The notes under the pieces are model-generated. The model did not search any database and was not told where the DNA came from. It was given only the letters and a program-made list of their open reading frames with translations. This document shows, piece after piece, positions 25,978 through 35,236 of a DNA stretch of 49,420 nt. The translations under genes were made by a program, and so were the position numbers. The stretch covers positions 1 to 49,420 of the forward strand of contig JAJYLV010000007.1 in NCBI GenBank assembly GCA_021787445.1, read 5' to 3'. Numbering within the stretch: position 1 is the first letter of the stretch; the number at the start of each line of letters is the position of its first letter. This DNA comes from Chloroflexota bacterium. Its GTDB lineage: Bacteria > Chloroflexota > Limnocylindria > P2-11E.

Positions 25978-28790
25978 GCGCCCGCGGCTCGGCGGGCCTC
26001 CGACAGCTTCATCGAGATCACTTTGGACACGCCGCCCTCGTCCATGGAGACACCGTACATGGTGTCGGCGGCCTCGATCGTCCCGCGGTTGTGCGTGATG
26101 ACGATGAACTGCGTCCGGTCGGTCAGCTCGCGCAGCGCCTCGGTGAAGCGACCGACGTTCCGCTCGTCGAGCGCGGCGTCGACCTCGTCGAGGACGCAGA
26201 AGGGTGCCGGACGTACGCGCAGGATCGCCAAGAGGAGCGCGACGGCGGTCAGCGCGCGCTCGCCGCCCGACAGCTGGGTGAGGCTCCCGATGCGCTTACC
26301 CGGCGGCCGCGCGACGATGTCGATCCCCGCCTCTTCCGGATCGACGCTCGTCCGGAGCCGCGCCTCACCGCCGTTGAACAGACGCTGGAAGAAGATCCCG
26401 AACTCGTGGTCGACGGCCTGGAGCGTCGTCGAGAACTGCTCCGCGATCGTCGTCGCGAGCTCGTCCGCCAGCGCGCGCAGGTCCGCGATCGCCTTCTCGA
26501 GGTCGTCCTTCTGGGTCGTGAGGAACTCGTGGCGCTGGCCGATGTCGGCGAGCTCGGTCGCGGCGAGCGGGTTGACCGGCTCGAGCGCGATGAGCCTCCG
26601 CCGCAGCCGCTGGAGATCGCGAACGACGTTCGGCTCGACCGGACCCTGGTCCTCGCCGTCGAGCGTATCCGGGTCGGGGAGCGGCTCATCGTCGGCGAGA
26701 CCCAGCTCGGCCCTCACCTGTTCCTCCAGCAGCCGCAGCGCGCCGCTCGCGCGCTCCTCCTCCACCGCGAGCTTCGATCGCTCGCCGCGCAGCTCCGCCA
26801 GCCGCTCGCGAGCGCGCGCGAGACGCTGCTCCGACTCCCGTCGCGAGCCTTCCGCCGCCAGCGCCCGCTGTCGCGCGATCTGCGCGGAGCGTTCCGCCTC
26901 GCGCGCCTGCGCCGACGACACGCCGAGCTCGCCCTGGGCGGCGGCGAGCCGCGCGCGAGCGTCGCGCTCCTGCTCCTCCAGGCTGCGCGCGCGCTCGTCC
27001 TCGTCGGCGATGCGCTTCTCGGTCGCGGCGATCTGCTCGTCGAGCGTGTCGCGCAGGCGCACCAGCGCCGCCCGGCGCTCCTCGCTCGTCGCCGCCTCCA
27101 GGCGGGCATCCTCGGCGGACTTCGTCGCCGCCGCGTGCGCGTCGAACGCGGCGCGCTCGAGGGCCTCCGCCACGCCGACGTCGGCGGGCCCGTCCGGGAC
27201 GTCGATGCGGATGCGCTCGAGGAGCTCCGCGAGCATCCGCGCGGCGCCGCCGACGTGGACGACGCCGCCGCTCGCGACGAAGCCGTCGCGCGTCACGACG
27301 ATCGCGTTGCGCGACGCTGCCAGCGCCGTCCGCCGGTCGGGGGCGACGAAGACGTTCATGCCGTCACGCACGCGCTCGCATCCCGACGGCGTCGGCACCG
27401 CCTCGGCATCGTCGGGGACGAACACGGAGACGCCGCGCACGCGCAGTCCGAGGACCGCGGAGCGGGTCGTCGCGACCGCCATGCCCTCGCCCAGATCGTC
27501 GGCCCACTTCAACCCCGCGGGCAGCTCTCCCTCGATCTCGCGCTGCACGAGCGCGACGGCCTCGCGCAGCGCCGCGGCCTGGCCGCGCAGGAGCGCCTCC
27601 ACGCGCGCGGCCTGCGCCTCGGCGAGCGCGACCCGGGTGCGCGAGGCTTCGACCTCGGCCACGCGCGCGGCGTCCGCCGCCTCGCGCGCTCCGCGCGCCG
27701 CCGCGAGCGCCTCCTCGTCGTGCGCGCCGCGCTTCGACCGCAGCTGCGCGAGCTCGCGGGGGAGCGTCGTGAGCGCCTGCCGCGAGCGCTCGCGCTCGTG
27801 CGCGACGGCTTCGATGCTCGCGGACGTCGCCGCGATCCTCTCGCGCACGGCGGTCTCGGCGGCGAGGGCGTCGCTCAGCGCGATGCGTCGCTTCTCCTCC
27901 TCCTCGCGCGCCTGCCGCAGCTCCTCGTCGCTCACCGCGCCGGCGGAACCGATCTCCTCGATCTGGTCCGTGTAGCGGGCGATCTCCGCACCGGCGCTCT
28001 CGAGCTTCGCCGCGAGCTCCGCGCGCGTCTTCGCCGTCTCGCCGAAGGAGCTGCGATACCAGCGGATGGCCTTGCGACGCAGCTCGTTCCTGATCGTCTC
28101 GTATTCCTGCCACTTCGCGGCCTGCTCGCGGAGCAGCTCCACGCGCGGGCCGATCTCACGGAGGATGTCGATGACGCGCACGAGCTCGGCCTCCGCGACC
28201 TTGAGGCGCTGCAGCGCGTCCTCTCTCCTCTCGTGCAGGCGCCGCACGCCGGCGGCCTCCTCGATGACGAGACGGCGATCCGATGGGCGCAGCGCGAGCA
28301 CCTGGTCGACCAGACCCTGGCCGATGAATGTGAACGGGTTGTCGGCGAGGTTCGCCCCGGCTAGGAGCTCCTCCATGTCGCGCAGGCGCACCCGCGCGCC
28401 GTTCACCAGGTACTCGGACGCTCCGTCGCGGTAGATGCGGCGACCGATCTCGACCTCGGTGAAGTCGATGGGGAGGCGCTGCGAGCTGTTGTCGACGTGG
28501 AGGACGACCTCGGCCATGCCGAGGCTGCGCCGCGTCTCGGACCCGCCGAAGATGAGCTCCTCGCTCTTCTTCGCGCGCAGGTGGCGCGGGTTCGTCTCGG
28601 CCAGCACCCAGCGGATCGATTCGCCGAGGACGGACTTGCCGGATCCGTTCGGCCCGATGATCGCCGTGATCCCCGGCGCGAACTCGATCGTCGTCTTGTT
28701 CATGAAGGACTTGAAGCCGACGATGGTCGCGGTCCGCAGCACGGCGTTCGGCCTCGCGCCGCCTTCGATCACCCTGAGCTCATCGGTCAC
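25974..28790 (-). CDS. smc: chromosome segregation protein SMC (short, 938 aa)
   Basis: GPNGSGKSVLGESIRWVL; LSGGERALTAVALLLAILRVRPAPFCVLDEVDAALDERNV; long coiled-coil-like central part. Confidence 0.93.
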   Translation of the reverse strand: MTDELRVIEGGARPNAVLRTATIVGFKSFMNKTTIEFAPGITAIIGPNGSGKSVLGESIRWVLAETNPRHLRAKKSEELIFGGSETRRSLGMAEVVLHVDNSSQRLPIDFTEVEIGRRIYRDGASEYLVNGARVRLRDMEELLAGANLADNPFTFIGQGLVDQVLALRPSDRRLVIEEAAGVRRLHERREDALQRLKVAEAELVRVIDILREIGPRVELLREQAAKWQEYETIRNELRRKAIRWYRSSFGETAKTRAELAAKLESAGAEIARYTDQIEEIGSAGAVSDEELRQAREEEEKRRIALSDALAAETAVRERIAATSASIEAVAHERERSRQALTTLPRELAQLRSKRGAHDEEALAAARGAREAADAARVAEVEASRTRVALAEAQAARVEALLRGQAAALREAVALVQREIEGELPAGLKWADDLGEGMAVATTRSAVLGLRVRGVSVFVPDDAEAVPTPSGCERVRDGMNVFVAPDRRTALAASRNAIVVTRDGFVASGGVVHVGGAARMLAELLERIRIDVPDGPADVGVAEALERAAFDAHAAATKSAEDARLEAATSEERRAALVRLRDTLDEQIAATEKRIADEDERARSLEEQERDARARLAAAQGELGVSSAQAREAERSAQIARQRALAAEGSRRESEQRLARARERLAELRGERSKLAVEEERASGALRLLEEQVRAELGLADDEPLPDPDTLDGEDQGPVEPNVVRDLQRLRRRLIALEPVNPLAATELADIGQRHEFLTTQKDDLEKAIADLRALADELATTIAEQFSTTLQAVDHEFGIFFQRLFNGGEARLRTSVDPEEAGIDIVARPPGKRIGSLTQLSGGERALTAVALLLAILRVRPAPFCVLDEVDAALDERNVGRFTEALRELTDRTQFIVITHNRGTIEAADTMYGVSMDEGGVSKVISMKLSEARRAAGA

Positions 28791-29476
28791 CGTTCGTCGA
28801 CCTCCTCGAGGAGCCTCGCGGCGGCTTCCTCTTCCGCCTCGCGCTTCGATGCGCCTTCGCCCCGCGCGACGTGTCCCGCCGCCTCGACCTCGATGAGGAA
28901 ATCGCGGCGGTGCTCAGGACCGCGCTCCTCGACGACGCGATAAACCGGGAGCGCGAGCTTCTCCGCCTGCGCCCACTCCTGGAGGAGGCTCTTGGCGGAC
29001 TTCCGCGGCGCCGTCGCCGTCGCCTCGAGCTCGTCGTGCAGCACGCGCAGCACCAGGTCGCGGGCCACCTCGAACCCCGCCTCCACGTACACGGCGCCGA
29101 TCACCGACTCGAACACGCTCGCGCCGAGCCCCGTGCGCTGCCGTCCACCGCTCGCCTCCTCGCCGGCGCCGAGGCGCGCGCGTTCGGGGAGCCCGAGGCG
29201 CCGCGCCACCGCCGCGAGGGCCTCGCCCGACACCACACGCGCGCGGAGCGTCGTGAGCTCGCCCTCCGGCGCGTCGGGGAAGCGCAGGAAGAGATCCTCC
29301 CCGACGACCAGATCCACGACGGCGTCCCCGAGGAACTCGAGGCGCTCGAAGTCGTGCACCCCCTCGCCGGGGTGCTCGTGGAGGTAGGAGCCGTGCGTGA
29401 GCGCGGTCTCGAGGAGCCGCTCGTCCTTGAAGCGATAGCCGGAGACCTCGTTATCCATGTCCTCCACTGCATGCAA
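28787..29476 (-). CDS. rnc: ribonuclease III
   Basis: ERLEFLGDAVVDLVV; SVFESVIGAVYVEAGF; C-terminal dsRBD. Confidence 0.95.
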   Translation of the reverse strand: MHAVEDMDNEVSGYRFKDERLLETALTHGSYLHEHPGEGVHDFERLEFLGDAVVDLVVGEDLFLRFPDAPEGELTTLRARVVSGEALAAVARRLGLPERARLGAGEEASGGRQRTGLGASVFESVIGAVYVEAGFEVARDLVLRVLHDELEATATAPRKSAKSLLQEWAQAEKLALPVYRVVEERGPEHRRDFLIEVEAAGHVARGEGASKREAEEEAAARLLEEVDER

Positions 29477-29479
29477 AGA

Positions 29480-29504
29480 GGCAGCCGCACGAAGCGGCTG
29501 CCTC
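29480..29504 (-). terminator. 10-bp perfect hairpin between acpP and rnc (terminator/attenuator-like)
   Basis: AGGCAGCCGC-TTCGT-GCGGCTGCCT followed on the minus strand by CTTTGC. Confidence 0.5.
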
Positions 29505-29545
29505 CCCTATCGCGTCCGTGTCTCGCTGTGTCGCTGGGTCCCAGT

Positions 29546-29791
29546 CTAGGCCCCGGTCTTCTCCTCGATGTACTCGAGCGCGTCAGCGACGGTCTTGATC
29601 TTCTCGGCCTCTTCGTCGGAGATCTCCGTCCCGAACTCCTCCTCGAGGCTCATGATCAGCTCGACCAGGTCGAGCGAGTCCGCGTTCAGATCGTCGACGA
29701 AGGACGCCTCGGGCTTCACCTCGGCCTCGTCGACGCCGAGCTGCTCGACGATGATCTTCTTCAGCCGCTCGTAGGCCGGTCCCTCCGCCAA
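29546..29791 (-). CDS. acpP: acyl carrier protein
   Basis: [28 protein letters not shown] start preceded by GAGGAGG. Confidence 0.95.
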   Translation of the reverse strand: MAEGPAYERLKKIIVEQLGVDEAEVKPEASFVDDLNADSLDLVELIMSLEEEFGTEISDEEAEKIKTVADALEYIEEKTGA

Positions 29792-29890
29792 GTGGTCCTC
29801 CTCAAAGCGACGGGCGGATGTGCCCGCGCTGCGGCGCAAGTGTCACCGGCGAGAGGAAAAGCGTCAATTCCGGCCCGTCGGCGGCGCCCG

Positions 29891-30310
29891 CTAGCCGCCG
29901 ACCGCCGTCGCCAAGACGCCGTTGACGAACTTCGCCGACGCCTCGGAGCCGAACAGCTTGGCGAGCTCCACGGCCTCGTCGATGATCACGCTCGCCGGGG
30001 CGTCGCCGGCGTAGCGCAGCTCGTACAGCGCGATCCGCAGGACGTTGCGGTCGATGCGCGGCATCTGGTCGATGGGGAACTCCGGAGCCAGCTCGGCGAT
30101 CTCCGCGTCGAGCTCCTTGCGGTGGTCGAGCACGCCTTCGACGAGCTCCCACGCGAACGCCCCGGCCCGCTCGTTGAGCCCCGCGCGGAACACCCCGCGC
30201 TCCCACGTCACCTTCGCGTCCGCGCCGCGGTTCAGGTCGATCTCGAAAAGCGTCTGGAGCGCGAGCCGCCGCGCGGGGTGACGCCCGCCGCGCGGCGTCC
30301 GCTGCTTCAC
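29891..30310 (-). CDS. nusB: transcription antitermination factor NusB
   Basis: ARRLALQTLFEIDLN; IDRNVLRIALYELRYAGDAPASVIIDEAVELAKLFGSEASAKFVNGVL; GTG start overlapping plsX stop. Confidence 0.93.
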   Translation of the reverse strand: MKQRTPRGGRHPARRLALQTLFEIDLNRGADAKVTWERGVFRAGLNERAGAFAWELVEGVLDHRKELDAEIAELAPEFPIDQMPRIDRNVLRIALYELRYAGDAPASVIIDEAVELAKLFGSEASAKFVNGVLATAVGG

Positions 30311-31275
30311 GCCGCGACACCCAGCGACGCGATGAGACCGGAGGAGATCGAGCGTTCCGCGACGTCGATGGCGAGCTTCAGCATCCGCGCACGCGCGCGG
30401 CCGTGCGTCACGACCGACACGCCGTTCACGCCGAGGAGGGGCGCCGAGACGTACGGCTCGTAGTCCATGTGCGCGCGGAAGCGGCGGATCCCGGGCATCG
30501 CCACGGCCGCGGCGACCTTCCCGAGCGCGCCGCCGAAGATGTCGCGGCGGATGCCGTCGGTCATCACGTCGAGGACGCCCTCCATCGCCTTCGCGACGGT
30601 GTTCCCCGTGAACCCGTCGGTGACGACGATGTCCGTCGTCCCCCGCAGGATGTCGCGGCCCTCGACGTTGCCGTAGAAGTTCAGGTCGGCGGCGCCGCGC
30701 AGGAGCTCGTGCGCCTCGAGCTGCATCCGTCCGCCCTTCTCGGGCTCCTCGCCGACGTTGAGGAGACCGACCGTGGGGCGCTCGATCCGGTGCACGCGCT
30801 CCATGAATCGCGAGGCCATGCGCGCGAACTGGAGGATGTGCTGCGCCGTCGCGTCCATCGTCGCGCCCGCATCGAGGAGACACGCCGGACCGCCCTTGGT
30901 CGTCGGGAGCATCCCGCACAGCGCCGGACGGTCGATGCCACGGACGCGTCCGAGGATGAGCAGCGCCGCCGCCATCGTCGCGCCCGTATTGCCCGCCGAC
31001 ACGACCGCATCCGCGTGGCCGTCGCGCACGAGCCGCGTGGCGATCCCGATGGAGGTCCCGCCCCGCCGCCGCAGCGCCGCCCCCGGATGCTCGCCCATCT
31101 CGACGATCTCACGCGCCGCCACGACCGAGATGCCGTCGGACGGCGCCGGAAGGCGCGCCGGGTCGCCGACGAGGATCACCTCGGCGGCGCCGCCGGACGC
31201 CCGGTACAAGAGAGCGCCCCGGACGATCTCGTCCGGGGCGTGGTCGCCACCCATGGCATCGACGGCGATGCGCAT
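30307..31275 (-). CDS. plsX: phosphate acyltransferase PlsX
   Basis: MRIAVDAMGGDHAPDEIVRGAL; SAGNTGATMAAALLILGR; LLNVGEEPEKG. Confidence 0.95.
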   Translation of the reverse strand: MRIAVDAMGGDHAPDEIVRGALLYRASGGAAEVILVGDPARLPAPSDGISVVAAREIVEMGEHPGAALRRRGGTSIGIATRLVRDGHADAVVSAGNTGATMAAALLILGRVRGIDRPALCGMLPTTKGGPACLLDAGATMDATAQHILQFARMASRFMERVHRIERPTVGLLNVGEEPEKGGRMQLEAHELLRGAADLNFYGNVEGRDILRGTTDIVVTDGFTGNTVAKAMEGVLDVMTDGIRRDIFGGALGKVAAAVAMPGIRRFRAHMDYEPYVSAPLLGVNGVSVVTHGRARARMLKLAIDVAERSISSGLIASLGVAA

Positions 31276-31282
31276 CCGACCC

Positions 31283-31489
31283 TTAGGCGGGGCCGGGGGC
31301 CGCCCTCTTCGTCTTGATCACGGTGATCTGCCGGCCGCGGTACGTCCCGCAGTGCGGGCAGGCCTCGTGGGGCTTCTTCAGGGTGCGGCACTGCGGGCAC
31401 GGCGCGAGGTTCACCGCCGCGAGGGCGAGGTGGCTCCGGCGCTTGCCCTGGTTCGCGTGGGAGTACTTCTTCTTCGGATGTCCAGCCAT
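31283..31489 (-). CDS. rpmF: 50S ribosomal protein L32
   Basis: MAGHPKKKYSHANQGKRRSH; CPQC...CPHCGTYRGR zinc ribbon. Confidence 0.94.
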   Translation of the reverse strand: MAGHPKKKYSHANQGKRRSHLALAAVNLAPCPQCRTLKKPHEACPHCGTYRGRQITVIKTKRAAPGPA

Positions 31490-31493
31490 GTCC

Positions 31494-32030
31494 CTAGTCT
31501 TTCATATCCTTCAGCGTCTCGAGCGCGGACCAGCGCGTGTCGGGCGGGGACTCGTGCTGGTGGGGACGCTCGTTGAGGTCCTCCCCGCAGACGGGACACA
31601 GCCCTTTGCAGTCGGCGCGGCAGAGCGGCGCCTGGGGCGTCGCCAAGATGACCTCCTCGCGGATGAGCGGCGTGAGGTCGATGAGGAAGTCGGATCCGAT
31701 CGTCTTCGCGTCGCGCGGCGGCTGCGGCATCGGCGCGCCCGTCTCGACGCGCTCCGTCGCGTAGTACTGCTCGGCGAGACGCGCGTCGACCGGCGAGCGG
31801 ACCGGCCGGAGGCAGCGCACGCACTGCTGCTCCACCCTCGCGCGGACGCCGCCCTCCAGATACGCGCCGGGATCGGTGTGCGTCGCCTTGATGTCCGCGT
31901 CGAAGGACGTGATATCGGCGTCGAGGAGGCCCGCGTTCTCACCGCGCGGGTCGACCGGCGACTCCTCGACGTGGAGATCGATGTGATCGCCCAGCGCCTG
32001 CTTGAGCAGGGGTCCGACGCAGACCTTCAC
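31494..32030 (-). CDS. DUF177 / YceD family protein
   Basis: CVRCLRPV; PLCRADCKGLCPVCGEDLN; located upstream of rpmF. Confidence 0.85.
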   Translation of the reverse strand: MKVCVGPLLKQALGDHIDLHVEESPVDPRGENAGLLDADITSFDADIKATHTDPGAYLEGGVRARVEQQCVRCLRPVRSPVDARLAEQYYATERVETGAPMPQPPRDAKTIGSDFLIDLTPLIREEVILATPQAPLCRADCKGLCPVCGEDLNERPHQHESPPDTRWSALETLKDMKD

Positions 32031-32033
32031 CGC

Positions 32034-32498
32034 TCATGCCTCCGCCGGCGCGGCCTTCCGCTCCTCCAGCACCTCGAGGCTCTTCTGGACGATCCCGAGC
32101 GTCTTCTCGAGGTCGCTCTGCAGACGGAGGAGGACGTCGGACGCGTACTGATCGGCCCCACGCATCGTCTCCTCCGCGCGCTGCTCGGCGCGTCCGGCGA
32201 TGCCGTCGGCGCGCTTCTCGGCCTCCGCCAGGATGGCTTGATCCTGCAGGAGGAGTGCCGCCTGCTCCTGTGCCGCGGCGATGATCCGCTCCGCCTCCTC
32301 GCGCGCGTGGGCGAGCATACGGTCGGTCTCCTGGATCGTGCGCCGCGCCTGGCGCACCTCCTCGGGGACCGCGACGCGCAGCTGGTCGATGAGATCGAGC
32401 AGCGATGCCTGCTCGATGATCACCTGATCGGTCATGGGGACCTTGCGAGCGTGCACGACGAGGGATTCGAGCCGTTCCACCAGGAACTGGATGTCCAC
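32034..32498 (-). CDS. coiled-coil protein, DivIVA/ATP-synthase-b-like
   Basis: ARRTIQETDRMLAHAREEAERIIAAAQEQAALLLQDQ...; GTG start at 32498. Confidence 0.6.
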   Translation of the reverse strand: MDIQFLVERLESLVVHARKVPMTDQVIIEQASLLDLIDQLRVAVPEEVRQARRTIQETDRMLAHAREEAERIIAAAQEQAALLLQDQAILAEAEKRADGIAGRAEQRAEETMRGADQYASDVLLRLQSDLEKTLGIVQKSLEVLEERKAAPAEA

Positions 32499-32514
32499 GT
32501 GGGTCCCTCTCCTC

Positions 32515-33075
32515 TCAGCTCGGTCGCGAGGCATCGTATCGCAGGAAGACCAGCACCTCCTCGCCGATCTCCTTCGTGCGCAGCGCCGTCGCGCCCTCCG
32601 GGACCGCCGGAGGGTGCTTGCGCAGCGCGCGCGCGACGACGAGGGCGTCCGGCGCGAGCGCGGCGCGGAGGCCGGGATGCCGGAGCGTCGCGCCCAGACC
32701 CCGGGCGTCGGCGAACGGCGGGTCGCAGAAGACGAGGTCGAACGGACCGGCCGGCGCCCCGTCGAGGTACGCCGCCACCGTGCGCGGGACGACGCTCGAG
32801 CGGTCCCCGAAGCCCGTCGCCGCGAGGTTGCGGCGCAGCGCCGACAGCGCGGCGCGGTCGCGCTCGACGAAGGTGGCGTGAGCCGCGCCCCGCGAGAGCG
32901 CCTCGATCCCGAGGGTGCCGGCACCCGCGAAGAGGTCGAGCACCCGGGCGTCGCCGAGCCGCGGCTCGAGGATCGCGAACAGGCTCTCACGGATGCGCTC
33001 GGTCGCCGCTCGCGTGACGCTCGGCGGCGGGGCGACGAGCGCGCGGCCCTTCGCCTCGCCCGCGACGACCCGCAT
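32515..33075 (-). CDS. rsmD: 16S rRNA (guanine966-N2)-methyltransferase
   Basis: MRVVAGEAKGRAL; VLDLFAGAGTLGIEALSRGA; FDLVFCDPPF. Confidence 0.92.
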   Translation of the reverse strand: MRVVAGEAKGRALVAPPPSVTRAATERIRESLFAILEPRLGDARVLDLFAGAGTLGIEALSRGAAHATFVERDRAALSALRRNLAATGFGDRSSVVPRTVAAYLDGAPAGPFDLVFCDPPFADARGLGATLRHPGLRAALAPDALVVARALRKHPPAVPEGATALRTKEIGEEVLVFLRYDASRPS

Positions 33076-33079
33076 CGGC

Positions 33080-35236
33080 CTAGACGAAGGCGTAGCGCTC
33101 CCAGAGCGCGTCGACCGCCTGGCGCAGCCCGCGGTGCTCGGTCCGCTCGAGCTCGGGATCGACCGCGACGATCTTGTCGGCCTCGCGCGCGGCGTCGTCG
33201 AGGAGCCGTGGATCGATGTCCGTGAGGTCGACGAGGCGCAGCTGATCGCGGATCCCGCTCTGCTCCTGTCCGAGGAACTGACCCGGCCCGCGGATCTGGA
33301 GGTCGCGCTCGGCGAGCTCGAAGCCGTTCAGGAGGCGCTCCGTCGCGTCCTTCTCGACGCGCTCGCTCATCGCGCGCAGCCGGTCCGAGTCCGTCTTCGG
33401 ACTGACGAGCACGCAGAACGCCTTCTGCTCCGCGCGTCGCCCGACGCGCCCGCGCAGCTGGTGGAGCTGCGCGAGGCCGAAGCGCTCCGCGCCGAGCACG
33501 ACCATCACCGTCGCGTGCGGGATGTCGATCCCGACCTCGATGACCGTCGTCGCGACGAGGACGTCGAGCTCGCGGTCGCGGAAGCGCGTCATGACCGCGT
33601 CGCGCTCCTTCTGCGGCATCCGTCCGTGGACGAGCCCGACGCGCACGCCGGAGAGGGCGCCCGAGCGCAGCTCGTCGAAGGTCGCGACCGCGCTCGGCTG
33701 CCAGCTCTTCTCGAAGAGGGTATCGCTCTCCTCGTCCGCGGGATCGATGCGCGGGCACACGACGAACGCCTGCTCACCCGACCGGACACGCTCCGCCACC
33801 CACGGCCACGCGCGCGGGAGCGCCTCCGGGGTGCGCACCTCCGTCCGGATCTCACGCCGGCCCGCGGGCATCTCGTCCAGGACGGACACGTCGAGATCGC
33901 GGTTGAGCGTCTGCCACAGCGTCTGCGGGATGGGGGTCGCCGTCGTGAGCAGGACGTGCGGGTACGTCCCCTTCTGCCGCAGCGTCGCGCGCTGCTCCAC
34001 GCCGAAGCGATGCTGCTCGTCGATGACGGCGAGCGCCAGGCGCGGGAACGAGACGCCCTCCTGGATGAGCGCGTGCGTACCGACCACCGCGTCGAGCTCA
34101 CCGCGCTCGAGCCGCTCGAGGATCCGCTCGCGTTCGCCCGCGGAGGTGCTCGAGCTCAGTCGCGCGACCTTCGGGCCGCCCCGCGCGAAGAGGGCCTCGA
34201 GCGTCGCGTAGTGCTGATCGGCGAGCAGCTCCGTCGGGGCCATGAGCGCCGACTGCATCCCGCACCGGAACGCGATCCGCATGGCGAGCGCGGCGACGAC
34301 CGTCTTCCCCGATCCGACGTCGCCCTCGAGGAGGCGCGACATGGGCACCGCGCGGGCGAGGTCGCCGCGGATCTGCGCCAGGGAGCGGCGCTGCGCGCCC
34401 GTAAGCGCGAACGGGAGCTCCGCTATCCACGCGTCGAGCTCCGCGTCGGTGACGGCGAGAGTGCGCGCTCTCGCCTCGGCGACCCAGCGCGAGCGGCGCT
34501 GCGCGGTCGCGAGCTGGAGAATGAACAGCTCGTCGAACGCGAGCCGGCGCCGGGCGCGGAAGAGCTCCTGCGGCGCCTCGGGGAAGTGCACCTGCCGGAG
34601 CGCGTCGGCGATCGGCGGCAGGCCCTGGCGGTCGCGGACGTCCGGCGGAAGGGGATCGGCAACGAGCGCGAGACGCTGCGACGTCACGAGCGAGAGGAGC
34701 CAGCGCCGCAGGTAGCCTTCCTTGAGGCCCTCCGTCAGCCGGTAGACCGGGACGATGCGCGCCGTCTGCACGGCCTCGCGATCCGCCGGCTCGAGCGTGG
34801 GGTTCGTGAACGACAGCCCGTGCCCGAACCACTTCGGCTTTCCCGAGATGCGCACCGTCTGGCCCTCCTGCACGCGCTGGCGGATGAAGGCGTTCCCGAA
34901 CCACACCGCCTTGTGCCGCGAGGGCACGCCGCTCTCGTCCCGCAGCTCGATCTCCGTGCGCGGCGGGCCGCGGCGTCCGGGGATCGTCGCGATGTGGCCG
35001 ACCGTGGCGACGACCGTCTGCTCGGCCTCCGGCCTCAGAGACCCGAGCGGGACGACCTTCGAGTAGTCCTCGTATCGGGACGGCAGGTGCCAGAGCAGGT
35101 CCTCGACGGTGTGGATCCCGAGGCGATCGAGAAGCTTCGCGGAGTCCGCGCCGACGCCGCGCAGCCGCTGGACCGGCTCCGCGAGGGCCGAGCTACTCGG
35201 CTTGGACGATGTACGCGTAGTGCGGCTGGCCGCCAC
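33080..35236 (-). CDS. recG: ATP-dependent DNA helicase RecG (GTG start at 35236 tentative)
   Basis: GVGADSAKLLDRLGIHTVEDLLWHLPSRYEDYS; LLEGDVGSGKTVVAALA; QLRGRVGR. Confidence 0.94.
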   Translation of the reverse strand: MAASRTTRTSSKPSSSALAEPVQRLRGVGADSAKLLDRLGIHTVEDLLWHLPSRYEDYSKVVPLGSLRPEAEQTVVATVGHIATIPGRRGPPRTEIELRDESGVPSRHKAVWFGNAFIRQRVQEGQTVRISGKPKWFGHGLSFTNPTLEPADREAVQTARIVPVYRLTEGLKEGYLRRWLLSLVTSQRLALVADPLPPDVRDRQGLPPIADALRQVHFPEAPQELFRARRRLAFDELFILQLATAQRRSRWVAEARARTLAVTDAELDAWIAELPFALTGAQRRSLAQIRGDLARAVPMSRLLEGDVGSGKTVVAALAMRIAFRCGMQSALMAPTELLADQHYATLEALFARGGPKVARLSSSTSAGERERILERLERGELDAVVGTHALIQEGVSFPRLALAVIDEQHRFGVEQRATLRQKGTYPHVLLTTATPIPQTLWQTLNRDLDVSVLDEMPAGRREIRTEVRTPEALPRAWPWVAERVRSGEQAFVVCPRIDPADEESDTLFEKSWQPSAVATFDELRSGALSGVRVGLVHGRMPQKERDAVMTRFRDRELDVLVATTVIEVGIDIPHATVMVVLGAERFGLAQLHQLRGRVGRRAEQKAFCVLVSPKTDSDRLRAMSERVEKDATERLLNGFELAERDLQIRGPGQFLGQEQSGIRDQLRLVDLTDIDPRLLDDAAREADKIVAVDPELERTEHRGLRQAVDALWERYAFV

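Noticed and set aside
25402-27975. 857-aa plus-strand ORF opposite smc/ftsY
   Set aside because: Ser/Arg-rich antisense artefact over conserved smc and ftsY
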